From: Prosapia bicincta
Lineage: Eukaryota; Arthropoda; Insecta; Hemiptera; Cercopidae
Length of the DNA: 64,000 nucleotides
Direction: 5' to 3'
Assembly (NCBI GenBank): GCA_036971475.1
Contig: JBAIZL010000005.1
Coordinates: 178,803,886 to 178,867,885 of the forward strand
The translations under genes and the position numbers were made by a program. Numbering within the stretch: the stretch's first letter is position 1; each line of letters starts with the position of its first letter. Below the pieces are notes generated by a model. It made no database searches. It was not told where the DNA came from and saw nothing but the letters and a program-made list of their open reading frames with translations. Positions 41,111-50,863 of the stretch are shown here, piece after piece.

Positions 41111-42989
41111 CCGTTTGACTATGTGCACCATCCTCCTTCCTTGTCCCCACACATCTCCTTGTCTCTATCTGATTTACTTCCTTCTGGCTCCTGTCATTTG
41201 TTCTGTAATTCCTGTCTCCTCTATTTTCTCGATTATTTTCCTGCCCTGGTCTTGGTTCAATATTCCCCCTCATATGATTATCTATTCTTCTGTTAAAAAA
41301 CTGGACATATGGCCGTCCTTCACTTCTATATTCATTCCTTCTATACAATTCTCCTGGTCCTGGAAATCTTCTATTTCCCTGCTGTCTCATCCCTTCCTCA
41401 CCCCTTCTGGGTGGAAATCTATTTCCATTCTGTTCCTCTCTAGGGGTAGGCCTATTCCATGGTCCCCTGTTTCTCTGTCTTATTTCCTTATTTCTCTCCT
41501 CTATATCCTCCTCATTTAGCATCCTTTCCATCTCTCGGATCGTTTTTATATTTTGTACTCTTCTTGACAACTGTATCCTTTCATTAAAATGCCGGCTTAA
41601 TCTCCGGACTATCTCTTCCTCATTTTGCGGTGGTGTCATGTTCTTTAAAACTATGACTCTTTCTATGAAATAATCTGCTCTGGCTCTTCCATTTCCCTCT
41701 ATATACCTTTCATTTTCTATTCTCTCTTTGATGCCTTCCTGTATTTCTTTGGCCCAGTATCTTTCTATAAACCTGTCTTGTAAATCCGCGAAATTTTCCA
41801 CCTCCTCTCTAATTGATTCCCACCATCTTGCCGCTCCTACTTCCAAGGCTCTATCTATGATTCCTCTCCATTCATTTTCAAATCCTTCCCCTGTCCTACA
41901 TCCAAATTTTCTTTCCACATACCTATCCAGTCTTTTTAGGAACTCCATAGGGTTCCCATTCCTACCATTAAATTTTGGCATCTCCTCCTGATTCCCGCAT
42001 GACACCTGTATTATCCTTAGGCCTTCTCCTCCTTTATTTTCTTCCACCTTCTTTTCTACCTTTTCCATTCTCTGGGTCAATTCCCCTTGTTTCTCATTAT
42101 TCCTCCTTCCTTCTGTTTCCAATCGGTCAATTCTATCATTATTATTGTTTTTCTCAATAGCTATCTCCCTATTTAAAACTCTTAACTCTTCCCTGTTCTG
42201 TATTGTCATTTTTTCTACCTTCTCTATCTCTTTCTTATTAATCTCTGTCACATCAGCTATTATTTCTTTTGTTTCCTCTAAATTCTCCTTAATCTTCTCC
42301 TCTAAGTCTCTTCTCATAACTCCTACTACATCATTATTCTCTGTTCTCAACTGTTCCCTCATATCCTCTATCATTCTCCTATTTTCTTCCTTTAGGCTCT
42401 CGAATTTCTTATCCAACCTATTCATTTCCAACCTACTTGAGGCAAATCCTCTGTTCATCTCTTCTCTCATCTCCTTATTTTCCTCCTTTATCTCTCCTTT
42501 TACTTCGTTTATATTCTCCTTTAATTCCTTTTTTAATTCGTCCATCTTATCTAATTGTCTATTCATATTCTCACTCATTTCTTTCATCTCCTCTTTTCCT
42601 TTTCGGCTCATTTCCATGAGAGATCTCATCATCTCCCTCAAATCTTCATTCTCATTATTTCCCTTTTTCTGTTGGGTTTGCATCAGTGGTAATCCCCTAG
42701 CCTCATCTACTTGGGTTTCCACCTCACTCTCTTCTATAGGCATATCTGTGCCTTCCATTTCTGTCTCTTGTATTTCTAGGCTTGTCCCTTCTTCCAATTC
42801 TATTAGGCCTATTGTAGCTTCTTCCTCTTTTTCATCTATTTTTTCTTTTAATGTCACATATTTTCCTTTTGCAGCTTCCTCAATTTCTGTACCCTTCCTA
42901 GACCTACTATGTTTGTTATATTCCTCTAATTTTTTTGTTTTTTTCGCTTTCTCCCTCCTTAAATTATATGTACCTGTTTCAGATTCCAT
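41103..42989 (-). CDS. Gypsy Gag polyprotein
   Basis: 628 codons from an ATG (MESETGTYNLRREKAKK). Residues about 100-340 are a long, highly charged coiled coil. Residues about 345-510 match a retrotransposon Gag capsid layout: MPKFNGRNGNPMEFLKRLDR, AARWWESIREEVENFADL, DRFIERYWAKEIQ and a C-terminal helical part. The tail is Arg/Gly/Asn-rich with no CCHC zinc knuckle, so nucleic-acid binding is probably through the basic RG region. The complete frame and near-identical LTRs indicate a recently active family. The very long coiled coil is unusual and is shared with the non-autonomous relative. Confidence 0.9.
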   Translation of the reverse strand: MESETGTYNLRREKAKKTKKLEEYNKHSRSRKGTEIEEAAKGKYVTLKEKIDEKEEEATIGLIELEEGTSLEIQETEMEGTDMPIEESEVETQVDEARGLPLMQTQQKKGNNENEDLREMMRSLMEMSRKGKEEMKEMSENMNRQLDKMDELKKELKENINEVKGEIKEENKEMREEMNRGFASSRLEMNRLDKKFESLKEENRRMIEDMREQLRTENNDVVGVMRRDLEEKIKENLEETKEIIADVTEINKKEIEKVEKMTIQNREELRVLNREIAIEKNNNNDRIDRLETEGRRNNEKQGELTQRMEKVEKKVEENKGGEGLRIIQVSCGNQEEMPKFNGRNGNPMEFLKRLDRYVERKFGCRTGEGFENEWRGIIDRALEVGAARWWESIREEVENFADLQDRFIERYWAKEIQEGIKERIENERYIEGNGRARADYFIERVIVLKNMTPPQNEEEIVRRLSRHFNERIQLSRRVQNIKTIREMERMLNEEDIEERNKEIRQRNRGPWNRPTPREEQNGNRFPPRRGEEGMRQQGNRRFPGPGELYRRNEYRSEGRPYVQFFNRRIDNHMRGNIEPRPGQENNRENRGDRNYRTNDRSQKEVNQIETRRCVGTRKEDGAHSQTEN

Positions 42990-43184
42990 TTTTTTTTATT
43001 TCTTTATCTAAAATTTCAAAATTCCCCTTTATTCTATTTAAATTTTGAAAATTAAAAAAATTATTGACTTATGGTTGCAAAGTCCTGAAAAGTAAACAAT
43101 ATTAATACAAATATTTAATTAATAATCTTATCTAAAGTGCCTTAAGGTTAATTCTTAAAATTTTTTTTTTTTTTTATAATCGAG

Positions 43185-43202
43185 CCCCACGTTTGTGTGC
43201 CA
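43185..43202 (-). promoter_or_regulatory. Primer-binding site
   Basis: TGGCACACAAACGTGGGG two bases inside the 5' LTR. It resembles lysine-tRNA primer sites (TGGCGCCCAACGTGGGG) and matches the non-autonomous element's site closely. Confidence 0.6.
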
Positions 43203-43204
43203 AA

Positions 43205-44395
43205 TGTAATAATTGGTAACTTTTGTTTTATACAAGTCTTAATAAAATTTATAATTTAAAAGAAATAACACTTCAATGCTGCTTTTTGTTACAATAAACT
43301 TTTAATATCTTAAAATGACATTCCTTGTTATCTTTTACAAAGTCACTTACTAATTAAAATTTCTTATTTCCTCTACAAAGAATTACAAAAATTAAGCTTT
43401 ATTAGCCTAAGTCTAAATTTTGTTATGGCAGCAAGAAGTTTAGTTATAAAATTTAATATGAATTGAAATTGATTTAATTATTTCAATTTGAGCTTGAGCT
43501 CTCTTTATCTCGGGTTAAATAGGTGGGTTTTCTAAATTTTGACTAATAAATTTTGAGTTGGCACTTTCAAAAAAATATCTAAATTACAATTTTTACAAGT
43601 TAAAATTTTTACAAGTTATTTTAGTTCTTAATTAAATATATTTCCTGAATAATGTCTTCTTAATTGATCAGTTCAATTATTTGGCCTATTGTTACTCTGT
43701 AATTACGATTTAAATATGATACTGCACTTTCCGCACTAGTTAAAAAATAAAATTTTTACAGCCAATTCTGAATACGTCTTCCTCGTTCCGATGCTTGGTT
43801 CCAACTGCGTCCTGACGCTATCTTTGTTAGAAAAAAATGGCCAAGTCGTGAATTTCCGCTATTTTTTCGTTTATTCCGTGCAAGTAACAGCTTTACGGAT
43901 GTCATGTTCTTCTTCTTTACGGATACACTTCTTCTTCTTAACAACTGCACTTAAATTTCTTTGCATTTAAATCCAAAACTGTTTTATATTATATATACAC
44001 GAGAAATATTTAAAACGAATATCTGTTGCCGGTCAATGCGCACGCAACTCCACAAATCCGTTACATCGTGTTTTTACTACAGTACATTCCACTAGCTTGC
44101 CGTGTGAAAGTTTTAAGTGTATTTTTACATAGTTCTATTTAAATTGTTACCTATCAATTATTTCTAATACAATTTATTATAAATAGTGATTTGTGTGTTT
44201 TTTTTTCTTTTATATAAAATCTTGTGATTAGATCTAAAATGTGGCCGTGTGAATTTTCTATACAAGTGAAATTAGGTTATGTTTACAATTCGTTCCTGGT
44301 ATATTTTAGTAATTTTTACATACTGAATTTATTTATATATATTTATCTTAATTTGGTAAGTGCCTTTTATATAGATATTACTTCAAAATGTTACA
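43205..44395 (-). repeat. 5' LTR of gypsy element
   Basis: 1,191 bp, partner of 35774-36964. Confidence 0.95.
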
Positions 44396-45464
44396 ATATA
44401 TATTTATTTAATTGGGCTGGTTAAGCCTCCTTTCTTTGGAGGCTTAGTTGCATTATTAGATTTTCAATTTTGTGCTAAATTAAAGTATATATTAGTAGGA
44501 CTATATTACATACATATATTTGTATATATGTGTGAGTGTGAGTACACTACTTTCTATACTGTCTCAATAACATGTACACTTGAAACATGTTGAGTATGGA
44601 TGACAGAGTACCGTTATTGCAAGTTCTTATCCCTGGATGCATAACATCAGACATCATCCCTTTCTTTTTTTCTGTCTAATACCTCCACAATAACTCTAGT
44701 ATCAAGCAATGGTAGTTGTCTTGTTTTCATCCCATCAAGTGAAGCCGACATTTTTTAGCTGTGTAAACAGCACAGGAGACAGTATACATGCAAATTCCTT
44801 TTTGAAATATAGCGACTTTCCATTATTATAATCAAATTGCATAGTATAAACTTTAAATAATAAAATTAATAATAATAAATATGTATACTATTGACACTTA
44901 CATTTAAATATTAATATTACCTGTTATTTATACTAGAAATTATTTAAAACTCACACTTACCACTTCTTCAATCTACCACGCCTTCACATTTGATTTGTTT
45001 CAATTTTTCAATAATTTAATCATTGTTACATTTAACATTAATCAAACAACAATATGTCAAACAATAATGAAAATTAAATTATGTTTCTTTTGGGAGAAAT
45101 GTATGTAGATTGAAAGTAGGGGTATAATATCATGTTTTATATTTATGTTGACCATGGCATTTCCACTATTACTTCAAAGTAATAAAAGATAAAACGCTTT
45201 TGAAATACTGTAGATATTTTAGTTCTTTAACAACACAAATTCAGCTTCACCGGCATGTTCATTTAAAGCATTTAAATTTTCTAATTCTTTTATGAAGTAT
45301 ATAATTGATATTATTATTTTTTATTATAAGTGTGTGATTGCTATATTTACTGATAAATACATTATTTTATAGGATAATTAAAAGGTTACAGATGTGGTCC
45401 AAGAATTACAGATTTTGTTTTATAATTCCAAAACTCAATTTACATTTAATTACTGCAAACAACA
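44396..45464. other. Kintoun intron 2, no element recognised
   Basis: AT-rich. It includes a small hairpin AAGCCTCC/GGAGGCTT at 44426-44448 of unknown meaning. No gene. Confidence 0.5.
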
Positions 45465-45470
45465 TGTTAT

Positions 45471-45513
45471 CCCTCTGAGGATGGTTACTTTGTAACTGAA
45501 ATGTACATAAGGG
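45471..45513 (+). ncRNA. Hammerhead ribozyme motif, unit 1
   Basis: CCCT, core CTGAGGA (45475-45481), stem II GTTAC/GTAAC with loop TTT, GAA, palindrome ATGTACAT, A, AGGG. CCCT pairs perfectly with AGGG. Predicted cleavage lies between 45509 and 45510. The 8-bp palindromic stem III is the longest in this window, favouring dimeric or tandem function. Confidence 0.75.
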
Positions 45514-45597
45514 TAAAATAAAGAAAGTTTGTGGTTAAGAGGTTTTTGTGTATTTATTATTAATAAATATTTTTATAAATAGTAGATTAATTGTTAT

Positions 45598-45640
45598 CCC
45601 TCTGAGGATGGTTACTTTGTAACTGAAATGTACATAAGGG
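45598..45640 (+). ncRNA. Hammerhead ribozyme motif, unit 2
   Basis: Identical to unit 1 through the ribozyme; predicted cleavage is 127 nt after that of unit 1. Confidence 0.75.
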
Positions 45641-45724
45641 TAAAATAAAGAAAGTTTGTGGTTAAGAGGTTTTTGTGTATTTATTATTAATAAATATTTT
45701 TATAAATGGTAGATTAATTGTTAT

Positions 45725-45767
45725 CCCTCTGAGGATGGTTACTTTGTAACTGAAATGTACATAAGGG
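45725..45767 (+). ncRNA. Hammerhead ribozyme motif, unit 3
   Basis: Identical to units 1 and 2 through the ribozyme. The repeat unit then ends early at about 45800. Confidence 0.75.
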
Positions 45768-45800
45768 TAAAATAAAGAAAGTTTGTGGTTAAGAGGTTTT

Positions 45801-46161
45801 AATACAATATTATATATCTATTGGAATAGTTAAGGACTTTGTAAGTTGCAAGATTATTGTTAATGAAGATTGCTATTCAAGTTTTACATTTATAGCTATA
45901 CATTTTTATTCACCTTTTTTTTGCACCCGATTTGTTTTGGAAACATATGTTTCAAAGACTAATTTTTTGTCCTTTTCTAGTGACTTCAATATTTTGTGTG
46001 GTTATAGCTATGCAATTTTGTTTTTTGTTAATGAAATTTTCCTGCAAAGGTTATTCATTCTACTAACCAAATGTGTTTACGGATATAAAAAAGGTAATTT
46101 TCATTACTTTGGCTCTTAAAAATAATATGTAGATTTTTAGTAAGGTATAAAATAATCATAC
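45801..46161. other. Kintoun intron 2, 5' end
   Basis: No element recognised; leads to the donor GTATGA of exon 2. Confidence 0.5.
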
Positions 46162-46422
46162 CCTGTTCATTCGCTCATTCCTCATAGTACATTCTGAAAC
46201 TGTGCGAACTTTATGTGAAACCTTTTTTGACGTCTGTTTAAGTGGTGATAAATTATCTTCAACATTTTGAACCTGTAGTTCTTGTAGAATTTCAGTATGC
46301 TCTTTTTTAGAGACAAAACCATTTTTAGGAATACAATCTTGAGTTATCTGAAGCAAAACTTTATCTGGCTGATCTTCTATAACTTCAATTTTAACCTCTG
46401 GGACAATGTACTTGTTTTCTTC
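46162..46422 (-). CDS. Kintoun: Kintoun / DNAAF2, exon 2
   Basis: 87 codons, residues 554-640, phase 0 at both ends. The acceptor is a T-rich tract ending TTTTTTAG; the donor after 46162 is GTATGA. The peptide starts EENKYIVPEVKIEVIEDQP and ends VRTVSECTMRNERMNR. This is the variable acidic linker of Kintoun, so the assignment rests on reading frame, splice sites and position; only VSECT shortly before the exon-3 SRGILK block echoes the family. Confidence 0.8.
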
Positions 46423-46790
46423 CTAAAAAATAAAGTTACTTGTTCATCAACAAATAGACTTTAGAATTAAAAACCCTTGCATTGTAATACAAAATAACTT
46501 TTAAATACTATAATACAAGGTGGAAAATTACAAACTGCCCGTCAAAGTACAAACATAGGTAAAGAAATGCAGAATTAACCTAAATGAAGCTAACTGTAAA
46601 ATACCATTTTCACTAATAATAAAATACAGTAATGGTCATGTGAATTCATTAATTGTCGTTATGTTCCGTACTCAAACAAAGCTAAATACTAAATTATTAG
46701 TAAGATATGAGGATGTGCTGGAAACCACAAGCGAAGATAAAAAAGAATCACTAAACAATTATGAATATTTATAATTTTTAAGTGAAAACT

Positions 46791-47012
46791 AGTAGCTCAC
46801 GTGAAGATAGAATCAACAAATATAAAAAAGAAACAAATGATAAAAAAAGTGCTTGTGCTGGTATATAACTTCTGATACCAGTCACTTAAGTAATATTATT
46901 TGTATTGTTTTAAATTTGTTTTTTACAAAATGTTTTATAAATTTTATTGTGTAGTAACAGATAAGTTGAATGAAAATTAATGTATGTGTTGATTCCATCT
47001 TCACATGAGCTA
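46791..47012. mobile_element. Short terminal-inverted-repeat element (MITE)
   Basis: GTAGCTCACGTGAAGATAGA at the left is matched inversely by GTAGCTCATGTGAAGATGGA at the right, about 220 bp apart, with AT-rich filling and no ORF. The superfamily is unknown; a clear target duplication was not seen. Confidence 0.55.
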
Positions 47013-47022
47013 CTTAGTTATC

Positions 47023-47128
47023 ACTAAACACTTGTAAATGTTTATAAAATTTCCTTTAGTAGCACTTATTTAGGTGCTAAGTAAGTGCTACTATAGGCAA
47101 GTTTATAAACATTTACAAGTGTTTAAGT
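47023..47128. mobile_element. Inverted PLE-tail pair (54-kb family)
   Basis: AAACACTTGTAAATGTTTAT at the left and its inverse at the right flank TAAGTGCTACTATAGGCAAG. The right half equals the tail after the PLE at 53.3-54.4 kb (AGTAAGTGCTACTATAGGCA). A short centre separates the arms. Confidence 0.65.
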
Positions 47129-47129
47129 A

Positions 47130-47747
47130 AAATTAATGTATTGATGAAGAGCCACATTTACATCAATTTAATACAATATAAAAATTCATTCAGGAGGAGG
47201 GTTTGAAACTGAAGCTGATTTTAATTCTAAAATTCCTGAACAGCAAGGGCCAATAAGTAAAGATATAAATAGTCATAAAAGGCCCTTTGTAACACTACTT
47301 TTGAGCAAAACTTCAGATATTTAAAAAAACCCAAATGATAAAAATCATGCTTTGATAACTATTGAGGTTCAGTGAATTTCCTACATTTTTTATATTTCAT
47401 TTAAATTTTCCTATTTTTGTGTGCCACTCTATAAATGACTAATTAGTTTTTAATGTTATTTTATATTGAAAACGAAAGACTACACTATAATTTATCAAAT
47501 CTTTGAGCTTATGTAATGTTATAATGATTTTAAATCATAAACTTAAAATAATATTAATTCTAAAGTGAATTCTGCTATTTGTTTAAAGAAATAGTTTTTA
47601 TTCTTCTAAAATTTTCACATTTAAGCTCAAAATGTTATTAATTTAACATTTTTGCTAGAAAGTAACAACTTATTTCAGCGGAGTCTTCAAAAGGGCTTTA
47701 CTCAAGAAATTTTGGGTTGACTGAGCATACAGCACTGCTGTCAGAAA
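47130..47747. other. Kintoun intron 1, AT-rich
   Basis: No gene or element recognised. Confidence 0.5.
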
Positions 47748-47749
47748 TA

Positions 47750-48897
47750 CAGTGCAATCTCAGCAATCCGAACTTCAGTACTCCAAACCAAACAGGAGAA
47801 AAAAAAATAGTATTTTATGTTTAAGAGCTTTAGGCTAGTGGAAAAATACAGGCAGAAAAGAGTTCTATGAACATACAGAGGGCAATTGGATTTCCCAGAA
47901 TTATTTTGTTGCTCTCTCTCATGGTTTACAGATGAATCCCACTCCATTCAATAAGCAGGGTGACATAACTAACAGTGAACTTAATCTGTCTTATTTTTAC
48001 TTTTCAAGTGTTCAGTGGTGTGTTGAAATGAGTGGAAAAATACAATATAAAACACTGTCTTTGATATCACCATCTTATTAAGTCTCGACAAAGAAAAAAC
48101 TTCTTCCAATCTGGATAGTGAGTTTATTGTTCGTAAGTTGACAATCATTGATTTGTAAAAATGTCGTGCAAAAATTCTTTCATATGTATCAGCTTCTGAG
48201 GAAGGTACATTAGAGACAGATAACGCAAACAAGTAGTTATACTCTCATTTATGAAGCTAGGACAAGTGTTCAGTGGTGTGTTGAAATGAGTGGAAAAATA
48301 AAATATAAAACACTGTCTTTGATATCACCATCTTATTAAGTCTCGACAAAGAAAAAACTTCTTCCAATCTGGATAGTGAATTTATTGTTGGTAAGTTGAC
48401 AATCATTGATTTGTAAAAATGTTGTGCAAAAATTCTTTCATATGTATCAGCTTCTGAGGAAGGTACATTAGAGACAGATAACGCAAACAAGTAGTTATAC
48501 TCTCATTTATGAAGCTATTTATGAGTGGTTCTTACAGGAATGTTCACATCACACTATTTTATGGAGCCCGATTTTAAAAGAAAAAGCCAAATTTTTCCAA
48601 ACAAAAATCTATCCAATGTAACTGATTTCAAAGCGAGTGAAGTCTGGCTTGACAAATTCAAAAAAAGACACGGTATTCGATACCTTACCTTACCAGGAGA
48701 GAAATTATCATATTATAGCGCAGTGGTGGAGCCATTTAAGCAAATTGTATGAAACAATCACAACTCAAAGTCTTGTTTCTGAGCAGATTTACAATGTAGA
48801 CGAGTCTGGTCTTGTTTGGACCGTATCTCTTAAATGTCTTTCAATTGATTCCTTCATTGTAGGGATAGCAATTCTCAGAGAAAGTTTATAAGGTATC
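47750..48897 (+). mobile_element. Tigger/pogo-like transposon fragment
   Basis: The left end CAGTGCAATCTCAGCAATCC follows TA. Plus-strand frames read DKEKTSSNLDSEFIVGK and SEEGTLETD (first helix-turn-helix region, decayed). From 48525 onward follow FKASEVWLDKFKKRHGIRYL, SEQIYNVDESGLVW and a truncated DDE start. A 258-bp tandem duplication (48005-48515) lies in the first half. The right end and the remaining DDE domain were not found. Confidence 0.7.
48005..48515. repeat. 258-bp tandem duplication inside the Tigger copy
   Basis: CAAGTGTTCAGTGGTGTGTT starts at 48005 and again at 48263. The copies differ by scattered substitutions, so the duplication is not new. Confidence 0.85.
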
Positions 48898-49430
48898 CAT
48901 ATACTCTGCTAATCTTGCCATAAATTTTGATGCATTTCGTTTCTCGAACGAAAGTTATTGTTTTTGTGATGTAAAATCAAACTAGGTAAGTAGAATAAAC
49001 AAAATAAATTATTCTAATTTATTATTAGGATATGGTATTTACCATTATTTGGCTTAATGTTAGTAGTTGAAATAAATATGCTTCAATTAGCAACCAACTA
49101 ACGTTCTGAGAATAAAATTTAAAAGATAAAGTGTATTCCTGGAACTACTACTGAATATTTATGAACAGATACAGCCTTACACAATATATATTACTTATTT
49201 TGACAGCTATCATAACAAAGAGACAAAAACGCTGTCCCAGTATCGCTTTGCTTTTGTTTCGGCATATTTTCTAACTAACTTCTCTGCAGCTAATAAGCTG
49301 TGTTTAATCAAATATACATCTTTAAAGCTATTACAAAAACCTAGTTTTACAAATTTCTAGTATAAAAGTAATACTAGCTTTAAGATATTTACTTCCCATT
49401 CCCACATAATTGATTTTAATAAACAAATGT

Positions 49431-50154
49431 ATACTGGCCGAAGCAGAAAGTCATTAGAAATACGAATAAATTATAAAAACTTTTGCTCATACCCCAAAAA
49501 TTAAAAATTTTGGAAAATAGCAGTTCCTCTCCCTCCCCGGTACACCTGAAACTTTATAAATTCAATGTTTTGGCTTTATTTTTTTTGATGTAGTGACTCC
49601 CAAACTTTCCTTGAAATGTAATTAAACTTGCTGTTGGCTCCCAAAAAATTACAAATTTGAAAAAAAATCAACTTTAAGTTGTCAAATCAACACCCTTTGT
49701 GTAGTGTAAGTTTTATTGTTTTTTAGGGATAGAAATAAAAGGTGTGCAATATTTCCTGTTTTTCCCATCGAATAGGGTCTGTAAGTGTGTGTTTCAACCC
49801 TTTGAGTAATTTTGTGACTTATTATCGCCAAAAAATAAAATTTGTTGAGGTAATTCTATAGGTTTGTGTGTCCGTTAAAACATGGTGCCGTGGTTCTAAA
49901 AGTGCTTTGTGAAGTTGTTTTTTTTAATTTGTAATTTTTGGGAGTCAACAGCAAATTTAATTATATTTTAAAGCACTTTGTGAGTTTTTACATCAAAAAA
50001 AAAGCCAACACATTAAATTAGTAACGTTTTACATGAGCTGTGGAGGGGGGATTTCTATTTTCCAAAATTTTCAATTTTGGGGGTGTGAGAAATTTTTGAG
50101 GTGGATACATAATTTTTTTCATATTTCTGATGACTTTCTGCATCACCCGGTATA
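49431..50154. mobile_element. Long-TIR foldback element
   Basis: About 240-bp imperfect inverted arms (49431-49680, 49915-50154). The outer ends are TATACTGGCCGAAGCAGAAA and the inverse of ATACCGGGTGATGCAGAAAG; inner parts share CCAAAAATT...TTTTGGAAAATAG and TTGGCTCCCAAAAAATTACA. No ORF. A related element sits at 58488-59176. Confidence 0.7.
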
Positions 50155-50863
50155 ACTGTTTTCGCCAAAATCGGTTACATAGAAACGGGAAATAAATAAC
50201 AGCTTTAATTTTAGATTATGATTATTTCTAAAAAAAGGGGGAAAAATATTTATGTTTACTGACAAAGAGATGAGTCTTTGTATGTTTAGAACGCTACTCA
50301 ACAGCTTGCGGCATCAACTCCTAGAAATGAACTTCACACTGGGAAACAAGAAGAAAATGAACAAAATAATACCTATCTGAAATTTTTAAAACAGAATTAA
50401 CGCCGTTGTAAAAACCTTTTTGCATCTTGATGAAAACAGCTTGAGTTGAACTACCAAACCGAAGACTGGGCACGACTCATCACTGTCACAGTGAATGTGT
50501 TAATTATTGCTTCTTTCCAAAAAAATTAAATTAAAAAGACAATGTTTGTTATTATTAAACTAATTAATGATTGCTGAACTAACGACATCAAGTGTCTGAA
50601 AAAGATTGCATAATATGATCAAAAACAATTATGTTTTTCAAATTATAAGGTTTGTAAGTCTTTAATGTTTAAAAAACCATTTAAGTTTTGCCAATCGTAA
50701 AGGACAATTTAATCTATAAAAAAACTTTTATTAATAGCAATTAATGTTATCTCAATACACCATTACCTAACTTCAGTTGAATTAAAATGAAACAATATAC
50801 ACCATATTTCTATAATTTATGTAATTATTATGAACTATAAATAATTTCAAAAAATAAACATAC

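Larger units (their letters stand above)
35774..44395 (-). mobile_element. Near-intact Ty3/gypsy LTR retrotransposon
   Basis: 8,622 bp, transcribed leftwards. Two 1,191-bp LTRs (TGTAAT...GTTACA as read on the plus strand) show one mismatch that I could see (T at 36594, G at 44025). From right to left come the primer site, gag, pol in the -1 frame (protease, reverse transcriptase, RNase H, integrase with GPY/F-type end), about 650 bp of non-coding sequence and a polypurine tract. There is no envelope gene. ATAT flanks both ends, but this is TA-repeat DNA so the duplication is uninformative. One frameshift in pol disables this copy. Confidence 0.93.
45465..45800 (+). repeat. 127-bp tandem repeat with one hammerhead per unit (retrozyme-like)
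   Basis: Units start at 45465, 45592 and 45719; the first two are full (127 bp) and the third stops after about 81 bp. The two full units differ at one base that I can see (AAATAGTAG versus AAATGGTAG). Every unit contains a complete hammerhead core. Cleavage in successive units would release a 127-nt RNA. Tandem short units each with a type I hammerhead with short stem III are the defining layout of animal retrozymes. No ORF is present. The orientation is antisense to kintoun. Confidence 0.85.

Noticed and set aside
42145..43011. Ser/Phe-rich 288-codon frame on the plus strand
   Set aside because: Antisense shadow of the gag coiled coil; no family signature. The same holds for 29324-29839 minus and the plus-strand frames across pol.
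44426..44448. GC-rich hairpin followed by AT-rich DNA, resembling a bacterial terminator
   Set aside because: The context is a eukaryotic intron next to an LTR; no transcription unit ends here.
45465..45800. CRISPR-like array
   Set aside because: Only three contiguous 127-bp units with no unique spacers in an animal intron; the hammerhead explanation fits better.
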